Source of the DNA: Bacteroidota bacterium
Lineage (GTDB): Bacteria > Bacteroidota > Bacteroidia > Bacteroidales > ML635J-15
DNA: 42,935 nucleotides
Direction of reading: 5' to 3'
Assembly: GCA_029558535.1 (NCBI GenBank)
Contig: JAKQEK010000040.1
Coordinates: forward strand, 1-42,935
Shown: positions 34,977 through 42,935 of the stretch, piece by piece
Numbering within the stretch: the first letter of the stretch is position 1
Layout of the letters: each line of letters opens with the position of its first letter
The notes under the pieces: generated by a model
Database searches by the model: none
The model's input: the letters and a program-made list of their open reading frames with translations, nothing else
Told to the model about the DNA's origin: nothing
Made by a program: the position numbers and the translations under genes

Positions 34977-35297
34977 ATGGACGAAAAGAATAAACAAAAT
35001 CAAATAAATATTGAGCTTAATGAAGAAGTAGGACAGGGTATATATGCGAATCTTGCTGTAATTACTCATTCGTCTTCTGAATTTGTTCTTGATTTTGTGA
35101 GAATTATGCCCGGCTTACCTAAGGCAAAAGTTCAGTCTCGAATTATTCTTACACCGGAACACGCGAAGAGATTATTAGGGGCTTTGCAGGATAATATTTC
35201 AAAATATGAATCCATTAATGGTGTAATTAAAAACTCTCCGAATAAACCGGGAAATCCAATTCCCATGAATTTCGGAGGCCCAACAGCACAGGCTTAA
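34977..35297 (+). CDS. DUF3467 protein
   Basis: The 106 residues match the DUF3467 pattern: GQGIYANLAVITHSSSEFVL, FVRIMPGLPKAKVQSRIILT and PEHAKRLLGALQDNISKYE. The function is unknown. Its start lies one base after the rpoC stop, so it is translated from the same messenger; this pairing is conserved in Bacteroidota. No signal peptide is present. A terminator-like fold follows. Confidence 0.92.
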   Translation: MDEKNKQNQINIELNEEVGQGIYANLAVITHSSSEFVLDFVRIMPGLPKAKVQSRIILTPEHAKRLLGALQDNISKYESINGVIKNSPNKPGNPIPMNFGGPTAQA

Positions 35298-35320
35298 GTT
35301 TTATTGATAATTAAACAGAA

Positions 35321-35368
35321 TAAAAGGGAGGAAATCTTAATACTGATTTTCTTCTTTTTATTTTTTTT
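35321..35368 (+). terminator. Terminator after rpoC-DUF3467
   Basis: AAAAGGGAGGAAATC (35322-35335 region) can pair with GATTTTCTTCTTTT (35345-35358) through A-U and several G-U pairs, and a run of eight T follows (35361-35368). It probably ends the polymerase operon. Confidence 0.65.
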
Positions 35369-35383
35369 ATGTAAGTTTGTATA

Positions 35384-35866
35384 ATGTTAATGCGATGCAT
35401 AATATTGATTTTTCTGGTTTGCACAATTCTTTTGCAGTCTTGCTTTAAAGTTGAGCCATATTCACCTATTCCTTCAGTAGAGTTTTTAAGTTTTAATGTG
35501 GTGGATACAACAGATTTACTGGGAAATAGAGTAATTAACGGTACTTTGCATTTTTATTTTGTTGATGGAGATGGCGATATTGGGTTTGATACAGTTAGTC
35601 CAAGACAGAATACGATTTTTCTCGAAAAGTTTAAGGTTGTGAATGGGAATGAATCTAAAATAGATTTGATAGTTCCTTTAAATTATTTTGTACCTAAATT
35701 TTCGAATTCATCAAACAGAAAAACATTAAAAGGCGAAATGATAATAAATGATCTAAATGAAAACTACCCACTAGAATATGATACTATTATTTATAAATTT
35801 CACATTGTTGACCGCGCCGGGAATTCTAGTAATATCGAAACTACAGGGTATATAAAGTTAAAATAG
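35384..35866 (+). CDS. Lipoprotein of unknown function
   Basis: The 160 residues begin with a lipoprotein signal (MLMRCIILIFLVCTILLQSC, lipid Cys20). A second ATG two codons in could equally be the start. The mature part reads as a single beta-sandwich: VINGTLHFYFVDGDGDIGFD carries a DGDGDIG calcium-loop-like motif, and it ends YDTIIYKFHIVDRAGNSSN. The pattern is seen in small Bacteroidota lipoproteins. It converges with the zincin-like gene. Confidence 0.72.
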   Translation: MLMRCIILIFLVCTILLQSCFKVEPYSPIPSVEFLSFNVVDTTDLLGNRVINGTLHFYFVDGDGDIGFDTVSPRQNTIFLEKFKVVNGNESKIDLIVPLNYFVPKFSNSSNRKTLKGEMIINDLNENYPLEYDTIIYKFHIVDRAGNSSNIETTGYIKLK

Positions 35867-35879
35867 TAATTACCTGTTC

Positions 35880-36647
35880 TCATTTATCCTTAAATTTTAA
35901 AAAGTAGTCTTTGGTAAATTCCTCATTTATGGAATGATATAATTTAATTGTTAATTCAGTTTTTAAACGAATTTGAGGATAGCTTTCATATATTTCCCAA
36001 AATTGAGGGTGGGGGCAAAATAAGTTTTCGGCAATACTGTTGAAGTCGTTTTCTACTCCTGACATGGCATATTGATGCAAAAATCCTTGTTCATGATAAA
36101 TTTCCTCAAAAATAAGGCTGGCTTGATCTTCATAAATAGCTTGCACTCCACCATTTCCATAAACAAAATCATCATTGTTTACACTTTCCCATTTTGTGTT
36201 AAAGAATAAATCTGAACTATTCCTTAACAATATGCTTGAAAATTCATGATGGAATGTTTGCTCCAGATAGAAGTCGGTATACCCCTCGTCCTCTCCTCTA
36301 TTTGTAAGATAAACAATGTCGTTTGAATTTGTTCCGCCATATGGCACATTATAAAATTTCAGAAACTTTAATACATAAATCTTTGTAAGATTTTCTTTAA
36401 TAACTGATATCGGATATTTTGAAAGAGCTATCTTTAGAATATTTCCACTGCGTCTACGCTCCGAAACGCTTAACGATGAGGCTTCTCCATTTATTTCACC
36501 CTCTGTCCAAGATTCAGGAAACATATCGTCATCTGTCACGAAAAGGATTTCTATTCCTGTTCTTAAATCAGTTATGCCTGTCTGCGCATTAGTATAATGA
36601 GTCAGAGTTATAGTTATTATCGTTAATATTAAAAATGCATTTTTCAT
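35880..36647 (-). CDS. Exported zincin-like metallopeptidase-family protein, activity uncertain
   Basis: The protein has 255 residues, with a signal peptide to about residue 21 (THYTNAQ). The block YLEQTFHHEFSSILLRN (128-143) has the look of a zinc-peptidase helix. It reads H133-H134-E135-F-S-S, so the usual third residue of HExxH is a serine rather than a histidine. A downstream EDFNSIAE-like block (here NDFNSIAENLF, about 208-218) could give the glutamate ligand of a gluzincin. It may be a diverged enzyme or a pseudoenzyme. It is followed by the HD-domain gene on the same strand with a 12-bp gap. Confidence 0.6.
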   Translation of the reverse strand: MKNAFLILTIITITLTHYTNAQTGITDLRTGIEILFVTDDDMFPESWTEGEINGEASSLSVSERRRSGNILKIALSKYPISVIKENLTKIYVLKFLKFYNVPYGGTNSNDIVYLTNRGEDEGYTDFYLEQTFHHEFSSILLRNSSDLFFNTKWESVNNDDFVYGNGGVQAIYEDQASLIFEEIYHEQGFLHQYAMSGVENDFNSIAENLFCPHPQFWEIYESYPQIRLKTELTIKLYHSINEEFTKDYFLKFKDK

Positions 36648-36659
36648 ATAGTTTGTTAT

Positions 36660-37316
36660 TTATAATTTACAGTTCCATTCGTCATAAAACTGATTTAGAT
36701 ATAATTCGAGGAAATGGTGTCTTTCTTGAGCAATTTGTTTTGCTGTTTCTGTATTCATTTTGTCTTTTAATAATAGTAATTTTTCATAAAAATGATTGAT
36801 AGTGGGAGCAGTACTTTTTTTATATTCTTCAGTCGTTAAATTTGTAATTGGAGGAATCTGAGGATTGTAAAATAATCGTTTATTGTAACCTCCATAACTA
36901 AAAGCTCTGGCAATACCAATTGCCCCTATCGCATCAAGTCGATCGGCATCTTGCACTATCTTAAATTCAATAGAGTTAAGTTTATTGTTTTTTACTTCTG
37001 TTCTGAACGAAATATTTTTAATTATATCAATAACCTGATTTTTTGTTTGACTGTCAATATTGTTTTTATTCAAAAATTCAAAAGCTTTTTGAGGTCCAAT
37101 ATTTTCGTTTCCATCATAAAACTTTGAGTCTGCAATATCATGAAGCAAAGATGATAATTCAATTGTAAATTTGTCTCCACCTTCTTTTTCTGCAATTTTT
37201 AGAGCCATGTTTTTTACACGGATGGCATGCCACCAGTCATGTCCGGATTCTGCAAGCTTTAATTCTTCTTTAACAAAATTAGACGCATCGTTTATAATTA
37301 TTTGTTTATAATCCAT
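36660..37316 (-). CDS. HD-domain phosphohydrolase
   Basis: The 218 residues carry the HD-superfamily metal ligands: HDWWH (26-30), the HD pair in LSSLLHDIADSKF (His59, Asp60) and a downstream Asp in QDADRLDAIGAIG. This YedJ-like arrangement is common in cytoplasmic phosphohydrolases whose substrates may be nucleotides or nucleotide-like molecules. The gene is divergent from dnaG. It is upstream of the zincin-like gene in the same direction and the two may be co-transcribed. Confidence 0.88.
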   Translation of the reverse strand: MDYKQIIINDASNFVKEELKLAESGHDWWHAIRVKNMALKIAEKEGGDKFTIELSSLLHDIADSKFYDGNENIGPQKAFEFLNKNNIDSQTKNQVIDIIKNISFRTEVKNNKLNSIEFKIVQDADRLDAIGAIGIARAFSYGGYNKRLFYNPQIPPITNLTTEEYKKSTAPTINHFYEKLLLLKDKMNTETAKQIAQERHHFLELYLNQFYDEWNCKL

Positions 37317-37386
37317 TATAGTTTGTTTGTAAAAACAAATTTAACAAATTAAAATTTATCTTAACTTAGCAGTTAAATAATTTTAA

Positions 37387-39330
37387 ATGATTGATCCTGT
37401 AACTATAGATAGAATAATTGATTCAGCCCAGATTGTTGATGTTATTCAGGATTTTGTTTCACTTAAAAGGAGAGGTGCAAATTTTTTAGGGCTTTGTCCT
37501 TTTCATAATGAAAAAACTCCGTCTTTTACTGTAAGCCCGTCTAAAGGTATTTTTAAGTGTTTTGGTTGTGGCAAAGGAGGAAATGCAGTCAATTTTATAA
37601 TGGAGCATGAACATTTGTCCTACCCCGAAGCCCTAAAATATCTTGCCAGAAAATATGGAATTGAAATAGAAGAAAAGGTACTGAGTGATGAGGAAAAACA
37701 ACTTGGTAACGAGAGAGAAAGCCTTATTATCATTAATGAATATGCTACTAAGTATTTTACAAATTCATTGTTGAATACAGAAGAGGGAATTGCAGTAGGA
37801 TTAAGCTATTTCAGGGAGAGAGGTTTTAATGATAAAATCATTGATGAATTTAAATTGGGATACAGCCCCGAGCAACGTGATGCTTTTACCGAAAATGCTT
37901 TGAGGAATGGTTATAAAAAGGAATTTCTTGAGAAAAGCGGATTAAGTATTTTTAAAGAGAACTTTCAGGCTGATAGATTTGCAGGGAGAGTAATGTTTCC
38001 AATATTGTCTTTGTCAGGTCAAGTTATTGGTTTTGGCGGAAGAATTTTAAAAACTGATGTTAAAACAGCGAAATATCTGAATTCTCCTGAGTCTGCCGTA
38101 TATAATAAAAGCAAGGTATTGTACGGGTTATTTCAGGCTAAACAAGAAATAATAAAACAGCAGAAGTGTTATCTTGTCGAAGGATATACAGATGTTATTT
38201 CGTTATTTATGTCCGAAATACGAAATGTTGTTGCTTCTTCAGGTACCTCTTTGACCGAAGATCAGATAAGAATGATTCATCGCTTTACCGAGGACGTTAC
38301 CATTCTTTATGATGGTGATGCGGCCGGAATAAAAGCCTCTCTGAGAGGAATAGACATGATTTTGGAACAAGGTCTTAATGTCAGGATAGTTTTATTTCCT
38401 GATGGCGAAGATCCTGATTCATATTCAAAAAAACATGGAAGCTCCGGTACTATCAACTATATAAAATCAAATGAACAGGATTTTATTTCTTTTAAAACCA
38501 AATTGCTTAATGATGAGGCTAAAAGTGATCCGATTAAAAGGTCTTCTTTGATTACTGATATTGTTAAATCAATTTCAATGATTGATGATAATATAAAACA
38601 GTCTGTATATATTCAAGAGTGTAGTAAAATCCTGGATATTAGCGAGACGGTTTTGTATTCCGAAATAGTTAAAATAAGAAGGAAGAAGATAGAGGAAAGT
38701 AACAAACAACAAAATAGGAGCATATTACCAATAAGTGCAAAAATAATTCCTGCAGTTCCTGGTTTTATTGATCGTATTTATTATGAGGTGCAAGAACACG
38801 AGATAATTAGAATTCTTTTACTGTATGGTAATTCAGTAGTTGGTTTCGAAGATCGTGAGAAAAACATTAAGTACGAAATAAGTGTTGCAGATTACATTAT
38901 TGACCAATTGAGAAATGATGAACTTGAAATGAAGAATGTTCTCAATCAAAAAATATTTATGCTGGCAGAGGGTTTAATAAAACAGGGAAAACAAATAGAA
39001 ACGGACTATTTTATTAAACATCCGGATCCCGAAATAAGCCAACTTTCGGCTGATTTATGTTCTACCAAACATCAACTAAGTCCAATTTGGGAAAAGAGAG
39101 GTGCTCCACTTCTGCGAGAGGAAAAGAAACTGCCTGAAATTCTGGAAGATCTTTTTATTAAATATAAGCTCAATATAACCAATGAAGCCAAAAAGAAGTT
39201 AAATGAGAAACTTAAATTGGCAAAAAAGGAGAATAATCAGGAAGTTATTGATGAAATAATGCAAAGGATAAAGAAAATATCCGGAATAATTGGAATATTA
39301 TCAAATATGCAGGGCAGAGTAGTCTTATAA
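37387..39330 (+). CDS. dnaG: DNA primase
   Basis: The 647 residues show the CHC2 zinc finger (Cys37, His40, Cys58, Cys61 in LCPFHNEKTPSF and FKCFGCGKGG), the N-terminal RNA-polymerase domain (GFGGRILKTD, KYLNSPES) and the TOPRIM motifs YLVEGYTDVISL (about 262) and LYDGDAAGIKASLRGIDM (about 307). The C-terminal part, after about 430, is the less conserved helicase-interacting region. It makes primers for replication. The converging adhesin gene ends 27 bp away. Confidence 0.97.
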   Translation: MIDPVTIDRIIDSAQIVDVIQDFVSLKRRGANFLGLCPFHNEKTPSFTVSPSKGIFKCFGCGKGGNAVNFIMEHEHLSYPEALKYLARKYGIEIEEKVLSDEEKQLGNERESLIIINEYATKYFTNSLLNTEEGIAVGLSYFRERGFNDKIIDEFKLGYSPEQRDAFTENALRNGYKKEFLEKSGLSIFKENFQADRFAGRVMFPILSLSGQVIGFGGRILKTDVKTAKYLNSPESAVYNKSKVLYGLFQAKQEIIKQQKCYLVEGYTDVISLFMSEIRNVVASSGTSLTEDQIRMIHRFTEDVTILYDGDAAGIKASLRGIDMILEQGLNVRIVLFPDGEDPDSYSKKHGSSGTINYIKSNEQDFISFKTKLLNDEAKSDPIKRSSLITDIVKSISMIDDNIKQSVYIQECSKILDISETVLYSEIVKIRRKKIEESNKQQNRSILPISAKIIPAVPGFIDRIYYEVQEHEIIRILLLYGNSVVGFEDREKNIKYEISVADYIIDQLRNDELEMKNVLNQKIFMLAEGLIKQGKQIETDYFIKHPDPEISQLSADLCSTKHQLSPIWEKRGAPLLREEKKLPEILEDLFIKYKLNITNEAKKKLNEKLKLAKKENNQEVIDEIMQRIKKISGIIGILSNMQGRVVL

Positions 39331-39356
39331 CTATATACATATTAAAGACACAAAGA

Positions 39357-42300
39357 TTATCTTTTAATAGTTACGTGTCCTGTTATTGGAGTACTACCAT
39401 CATTTAAATCTATTGTGTACCAATATGTATCACTAGGAAGTGGAGCACCCAAATAATGACCATTCCAACCGTATTCGTTAGCATATAAAATCCCAAGCTT
39501 TTTACCAAACCTATCGTAGATAAAAACTTCAGCCTCGGTATATTGGTATAATCCTTCAATTACCCAAATGTCATTATATCCATCTCCGTTTGGAGTGAAG
39601 TATGAAGGAATAATCAGTATCTGATCTAGGAAAACTTCTGTTGTAACAATGCAATAATTATCATCTCTAACCCAAATAGTATAAGTGTCTGACGGTAAAT
39701 TCCCGATAGAATTGGATTGTTGCCATGTGTCACCATTGTGGGAATAATTATAAGGAGGAGTCCCGCCTGTGGCATTTACTATAATTGTTCCAACAGTTGT
39801 TGAAGTAGAAACAATTTCCGGATAAGGTGCGTACGCAATGTACAATGATGAAGATTCAGTACAGCCGTGACTGTCGGTTACGGAAAGACTGTAAAATCCT
39901 GCTTCAGTTATGGTAATTTGGCTATTTGTTGCTCCGGTATTCCATTCATAATGAGCATAATCATTTAATGGAGATAAAACATATACATCTCCTTCACATA
40001 AAGTTGTATCATGACCCAGGAATGGGTCGGCAATTACATAATTGTGAATAAATACAGAATTTGAGAATGTACATTGATTATTATCTGTGACGGTAATAAT
40101 ATATTGTCCAGGATAAAGATTATTTAAAGCTAGCGAAATTGTATCACCTGTGGACCATATGAAGTTATATGGCATTGTACCCCCTGATATGCTTGCATCA
40201 ATACTGCCTAAATTATCTTCTGTGCAAAGAACATCAGTCGGATTAAAATCAACACTTATCTGATCCGGTTGATATAAGTAATATTCAGAAGAACCCGTAC
40301 AACCCCAATCATCAGTTATTGTTAAAATATAATTTCCAGAAACGATTTCGTCTATGATTTTTACAGTTTCGCCATTTGACCATAGAAATTCTATTGGATC
40401 ATCTCCGTTGGGAGAATCAGCAGATAAAGTGCCATCATTATATCCAAAACAAGTGATAGGATGCTCTTCAACAATAATAACTGCAATACTGCCTTGCATA
40501 TCAACGTGAGCTGTTATTGTAGCTGAACAGCCGGCAATGTCCCAAACGGCAACGTTATAATCGCCTGACAAAAGATTATCCAAATGATCTTCATGGCTGC
40601 CATCTGACCATTCATATGTATAACCGCCATTACCTCCTGACACAACAGTTGTTAATGAACCTAGTGTGTTTCCGCATACTAATGGAGTACTTGAATAGTC
40701 AAGAACAAGTTGATCCGGTTGAGAGATGGTTACAAGATCTGTAATAGTACAAGAATTGTCGTCAGTAACAGTAACAGTATATATTCCTGCCGGAATATTT
40801 AACAATTCCGATGTTGTACTTTGATTAACATCATCCCACAAATATGAATATCCTTCAGTAGCTGGAGTTCCTCCTGTAACAACAACTGATATTGATCCAT
40901 TTTCATCACCAAAGCAAATAACATTACTAAAAGTATGACTTATTGCCAAAGCTTCTGGTTCAGTTATTTCTAAACTTGTGATTGCTGTACACCAATTTAT
41001 ATCTGACACAGTAACATTCCATAATCCTGCAGGCAATTGTGAAGAAGTTTCGGTTGTTGTACTTACCGGGTCATCCCACTGATATAAATATTCGGGAGTT
41101 CCGCCACTAACTATAATATTTGCACTTCCGTCATTAAATCCGTTACAACTTACATGATTATTTATCGTTGCTGAAATAATCAATTCACCCGGTTCAATAA
41201 GATTGATTCCTGCAAATGCTTGACAATTATTATCGTCTGTAACAGTTACAGAATAATATCCAGCCATAAGGTTTTCAACTCCGGAGGTTGTTTGGCTTCC
41301 TGTATTTTCAGTCCAAATAAATGAATAAGGAACAGTTCCTCCTGAAACTTCTGCATTTAGAGCGCCGTCAGACATTGAGTAACAACTGATAGGTTGACCG
41401 TTATAATCTGAAGTTATCATAATATCAACTTGCAGTAATTCTGGTTCTGTTAAATCAATGTTTTCCTGATGAGTACATAAATGTGAATCTGTAATAACTA
41501 TGTCGTAATTTTCCCCATTCAAATTAAAGAGAGTTATATCTGATAAAGAGGTCGTCATAGATGATATCTCCCAATCAACAAAATATGGCGGCGTCCCATC
41601 GGGTATATGTATTCCTATTTCTCCATCAGAATAACCATAACAAGTTGGATTAAAAGTGTATGATATGGAAAACTCAGGCGTTGGGAAAACTGTTATTTCA
41701 AATGAACAAGACCCAATATAATTATTTATATTCTGCCATTCGTAGTCCACACTATAAGTTCCGGCACCAATAGATGGATCAAAATAGTATGACCCAAAAT
41801 TTTCTGAAATACCCGGTCCTGAAAATACACCTCCCGTTGGGGATTCTCCTGTGCCAGTAATTAATTGCAATCCAGTATTGGAACAGAATTCGAGTTTATT
41901 TGGACAAATAATCGTTGGGAAAACAATTTCGACTTGTGTACTACAAGAATTTACATTGCCACAAATATCAGTAATTGTCCAAATTATATTTGAAATTCCG
42001 ATATTGAAAATGCCACTGGCATCATTACCTGTTCCATTACGATTAGTAGCTCCTGTAATTGTCCAAACAATATCAAGAGTCCCGCTGCAGTTGTCAAAAG
42101 CTATCAGATTTGGAATTGTATAAACATCTCCGGGCATTGCATCAAAACTTTGATTATCGGGACAAATAATTGTAATGACGGGGTCATCAATATAATAAAT
42201 GTATTTCCAATTTGTGGTATTCCCAGAACAATCTGTATAGCTATAATAGTATGTTCTTGTTCCTGCACAAACTAATGGGCTGGGACTATCAATAATACTG

Positions 42301-42935
42301 TCTGATACTGCTATTAGTAAATTTCCGCATTGGTCAGTAACTATGGGAGTAGTTGGAGCAACAGCGTCAGCAAGGCACTCAACAGTAGAAAATTCATCAG
42401 CAGACACAATTGGAGCAGTACTTAAATCAATCGTATAAACGTATTCCCAGTAAGAGACATTACCTGCACAGTCGGTATAAGAATAAATATAAGTTCTGGT
42501 ACCTTCACAATCAATAGGATCGGGACTATCAGTCATTGATTCAAGAACCGGTGAAATGGTATTTCCGCATTGGTCAGTAACTATGGGAGTAGTTGGAGCA
42601 ACAGCGTGAGCAAGGCACTCAACGGTTGAAAATTCGTCAGCAGAAACAATTGGAGCAGTACTTAAATCAATAGTATAAACATATTCCCAGTAAGAGACAT
42701 TACTTGCACAGTCGGTATAAGAATAAATGTAGGTTCTGGTACCTTCGCAATCAATAGGATCGGGACTGTCAGTCATTGATTCAAGAACCGGTAAAATATT
42801 ATTCCCGCATTGGTCAGTAACGATTGGAGTAGTTGGAGCAACAGCGTCAGCAAGGCACTCAACAGTAGAAAATTCATCAGCAGATACAATTGGATCAGTA
42901 CTTAAATCAATAGTATAAACGTATTCCCAGTAAGA
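39357..42935 (-). CDS. Large T9SS type B adhesin with SprB-like repeats, 5' end missing
   Basis: The frame is open to the right edge, so 1192 residues are seen and the N-terminus is missing; no start is visible. Order from the N-terminal side: near-identical 80-residue repeats (YSYTDCAGNVSYWEYVYTID with VTDQCGN), an HYR-like domain (ITIICPDNQSFDAMPGDVYT), then at least seven SprB-like repeats of the type CFGYNDGTLSADSPNG / GLWNVTVSDINWC. The last 85 residues are the gliding-type C-terminal domain (IPSYFTPNGDGYNDIWVIEG to HVTIKR) that marks T9SS type B cargo. It is likely a cell-surface adhesin, possibly for gliding or attachment. Confidence 0.88.
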   Translation of the reverse strand, partial: SYWEYVYTIDLSTDPIVSADEFSTVECLADAVAPTTPIVTDQCGNNILPVLESMTDSPDPIDCEGTRTYIYSYTDCASNVSYWEYVYTIDLSTAPIVSADEFSTVECLAHAVAPTTPIVTDQCGNTISPVLESMTDSPDPIDCEGTRTYIYSYTDCAGNVSYWEYVYTIDLSTAPIVSADEFSTVECLADAVAPTTPIVTDQCGNLLIAVSDSIIDSPSPLVCAGTRTYYYSYTDCSGNTTNWKYIYYIDDPVITIICPDNQSFDAMPGDVYTIPNLIAFDNCSGTLDIVWTITGATNRNGTGNDASGIFNIGISNIIWTITDICGNVNSCSTQVEIVFPTIICPNKLEFCSNTGLQLITGTGESPTGGVFSGPGISENFGSYYFDPSIGAGTYSVDYEWQNINNYIGSCSFEITVFPTPEFSISYTFNPTCYGYSDGEIGIHIPDGTPPYFVDWEISSMTTSLSDITLFNLNGENYDIVITDSHLCTHQENIDLTEPELLQVDIMITSDYNGQPISCYSMSDGALNAEVSGGTVPYSFIWTENTGSQTTSGVENLMAGYYSVTVTDDNNCQAFAGINLIEPGELIISATINNHVSCNGFNDGSANIIVSGGTPEYLYQWDDPVSTTTETSSQLPAGLWNVTVSDINWCTAITSLEITEPEALAISHTFSNVICFGDENGSISVVVTGGTPATEGYSYLWDDVNQSTTSELLNIPAGIYTVTVTDDNSCTITDLVTISQPDQLVLDYSSTPLVCGNTLGSLTTVVSGGNGGYTYEWSDGSHEDHLDNLLSGDYNVAVWDIAGCSATITAHVDMQGSIAVIIVEEHPITCFGYNDGTLSADSPNGDDPIEFLWSNGETVKIIDEIVSGNYILTITDDWGCTGSSEYYLYQPDQISVDFNPTDVLCTEDNLGSIDASISGGTMPYNFIWSTGDTISLALNNLYPGQYIITVTDNNQCTFSNSVFIHNYVIADPFLGHDTTLCEGDVYVLSPLNDYAHYEWNTGATNSQITITEAGFYSLSVTDSHGCTESSSLYIAYAPYPEIVSTSTTVGTIIVNATGGTPPYNYSHNGDTWQQSNSIGNLPSDTYTIWVRDDNYCIVTTEVFLDQILIIPSYFTPNGDGYNDIWVIEGLYQYTEAEVFIYDRFGKKLGILYANEYGWNGHYLGAPLPSDTYWYTIDLNDGSTPITGHVTIKR
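42331..42935. repeat. 240-bp tandem repeat in the adhesin gene
   Basis: Units with a period of exactly 240 bp (80 codons) are visible. The stretch 42331-42540 and the matching 42571-42780 differ at about a dozen of 210 positions, and a third copy starts at 42781 and is cut by the edge. The true copy number cannot be known from the window. Confidence 0.92.

Overview
The window reads as part of a chromosome of a low-GC member of the Bacteroidota that secretes proteins through the type IX secretion system (T9SS). Three things support this. Several start regions carry the Bacteroidota promoter pattern TTTG-N19-TAnnTTTG. Three proteins end in T9SS sorting domains (two type A, one type B gliding/SprB-like). 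The housekeeping core has the order rpsU-xer-hpf-tRNA(Thr,Tyr,Gly,Thr)-tuf-tRNA(Trp)-secE-nusG-rplKAJL-rpoBC-DUF3467, which I know from this phylum. Codon use and base composition look uniform in the genes. No rRNA, CRISPR array, prophage or complete insertion sequence is visible.

Layout. 1-5.2 kb: two leftward secreted-protein genes with a four-helix-bundle (S23/IVS-type) gene wedged between them, then rightward genes for an OsmC-like protein, a FlK-like thioesterase and a T9SS-exported PHP-type metallohydrolase. Short intergenic repeat arrays sit between them. 5.2-18 kb: accessory cell-envelope genes. These include an exported lipase-like hydrolase, a membrane protein, a DUF4213/DUF364 protein, two barrel-like proteins with a lipoprotein, a membrane protein fused to a THEP1-type NTPase, an exported protein with a triplicated domain, yaaA, a DUF985 cupin, two exported proteins, and a lipoprotein with a thioredoxin-like segment that lacks both cysteines. 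16.9-19.0 kb also holds non-coding DNA rich in inverted repeats, including two copies in opposite orientation of an arm-conserved palindromic element.

19.0-35.3 kb: glmM, then the translation and transcription core. It has clear promoters before rpsU and before the tRNA/tuf block, a hairpin with a T-run between tuf and tRNA-Trp, and a strong hairpin between rplL and rpoB that probably lowers read-through into the polymerase genes. 35.3-42.9 kb: a lipoprotein, a zincin-like exported protein, an HD-domain phosphohydrolase, dnaG and the 3' part of a very large repeat-containing adhesin. The adhesin runs off the right edge inside a near-identical 240-bp tandem repeat.

No multi-gene system stands out as certainly new. 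The observations most worth pursuing are the membrane/THEP1 NTPase fusion near a DUF364 gene, the palindromic repeat pair and stem-loop-rich segment at 16.9-19.0 kb, and the S23-type gene that begins right after a 13 x 7-bp array and separates two secreted-protein genes. All family names come from recognising motifs by eye; no database search was run.
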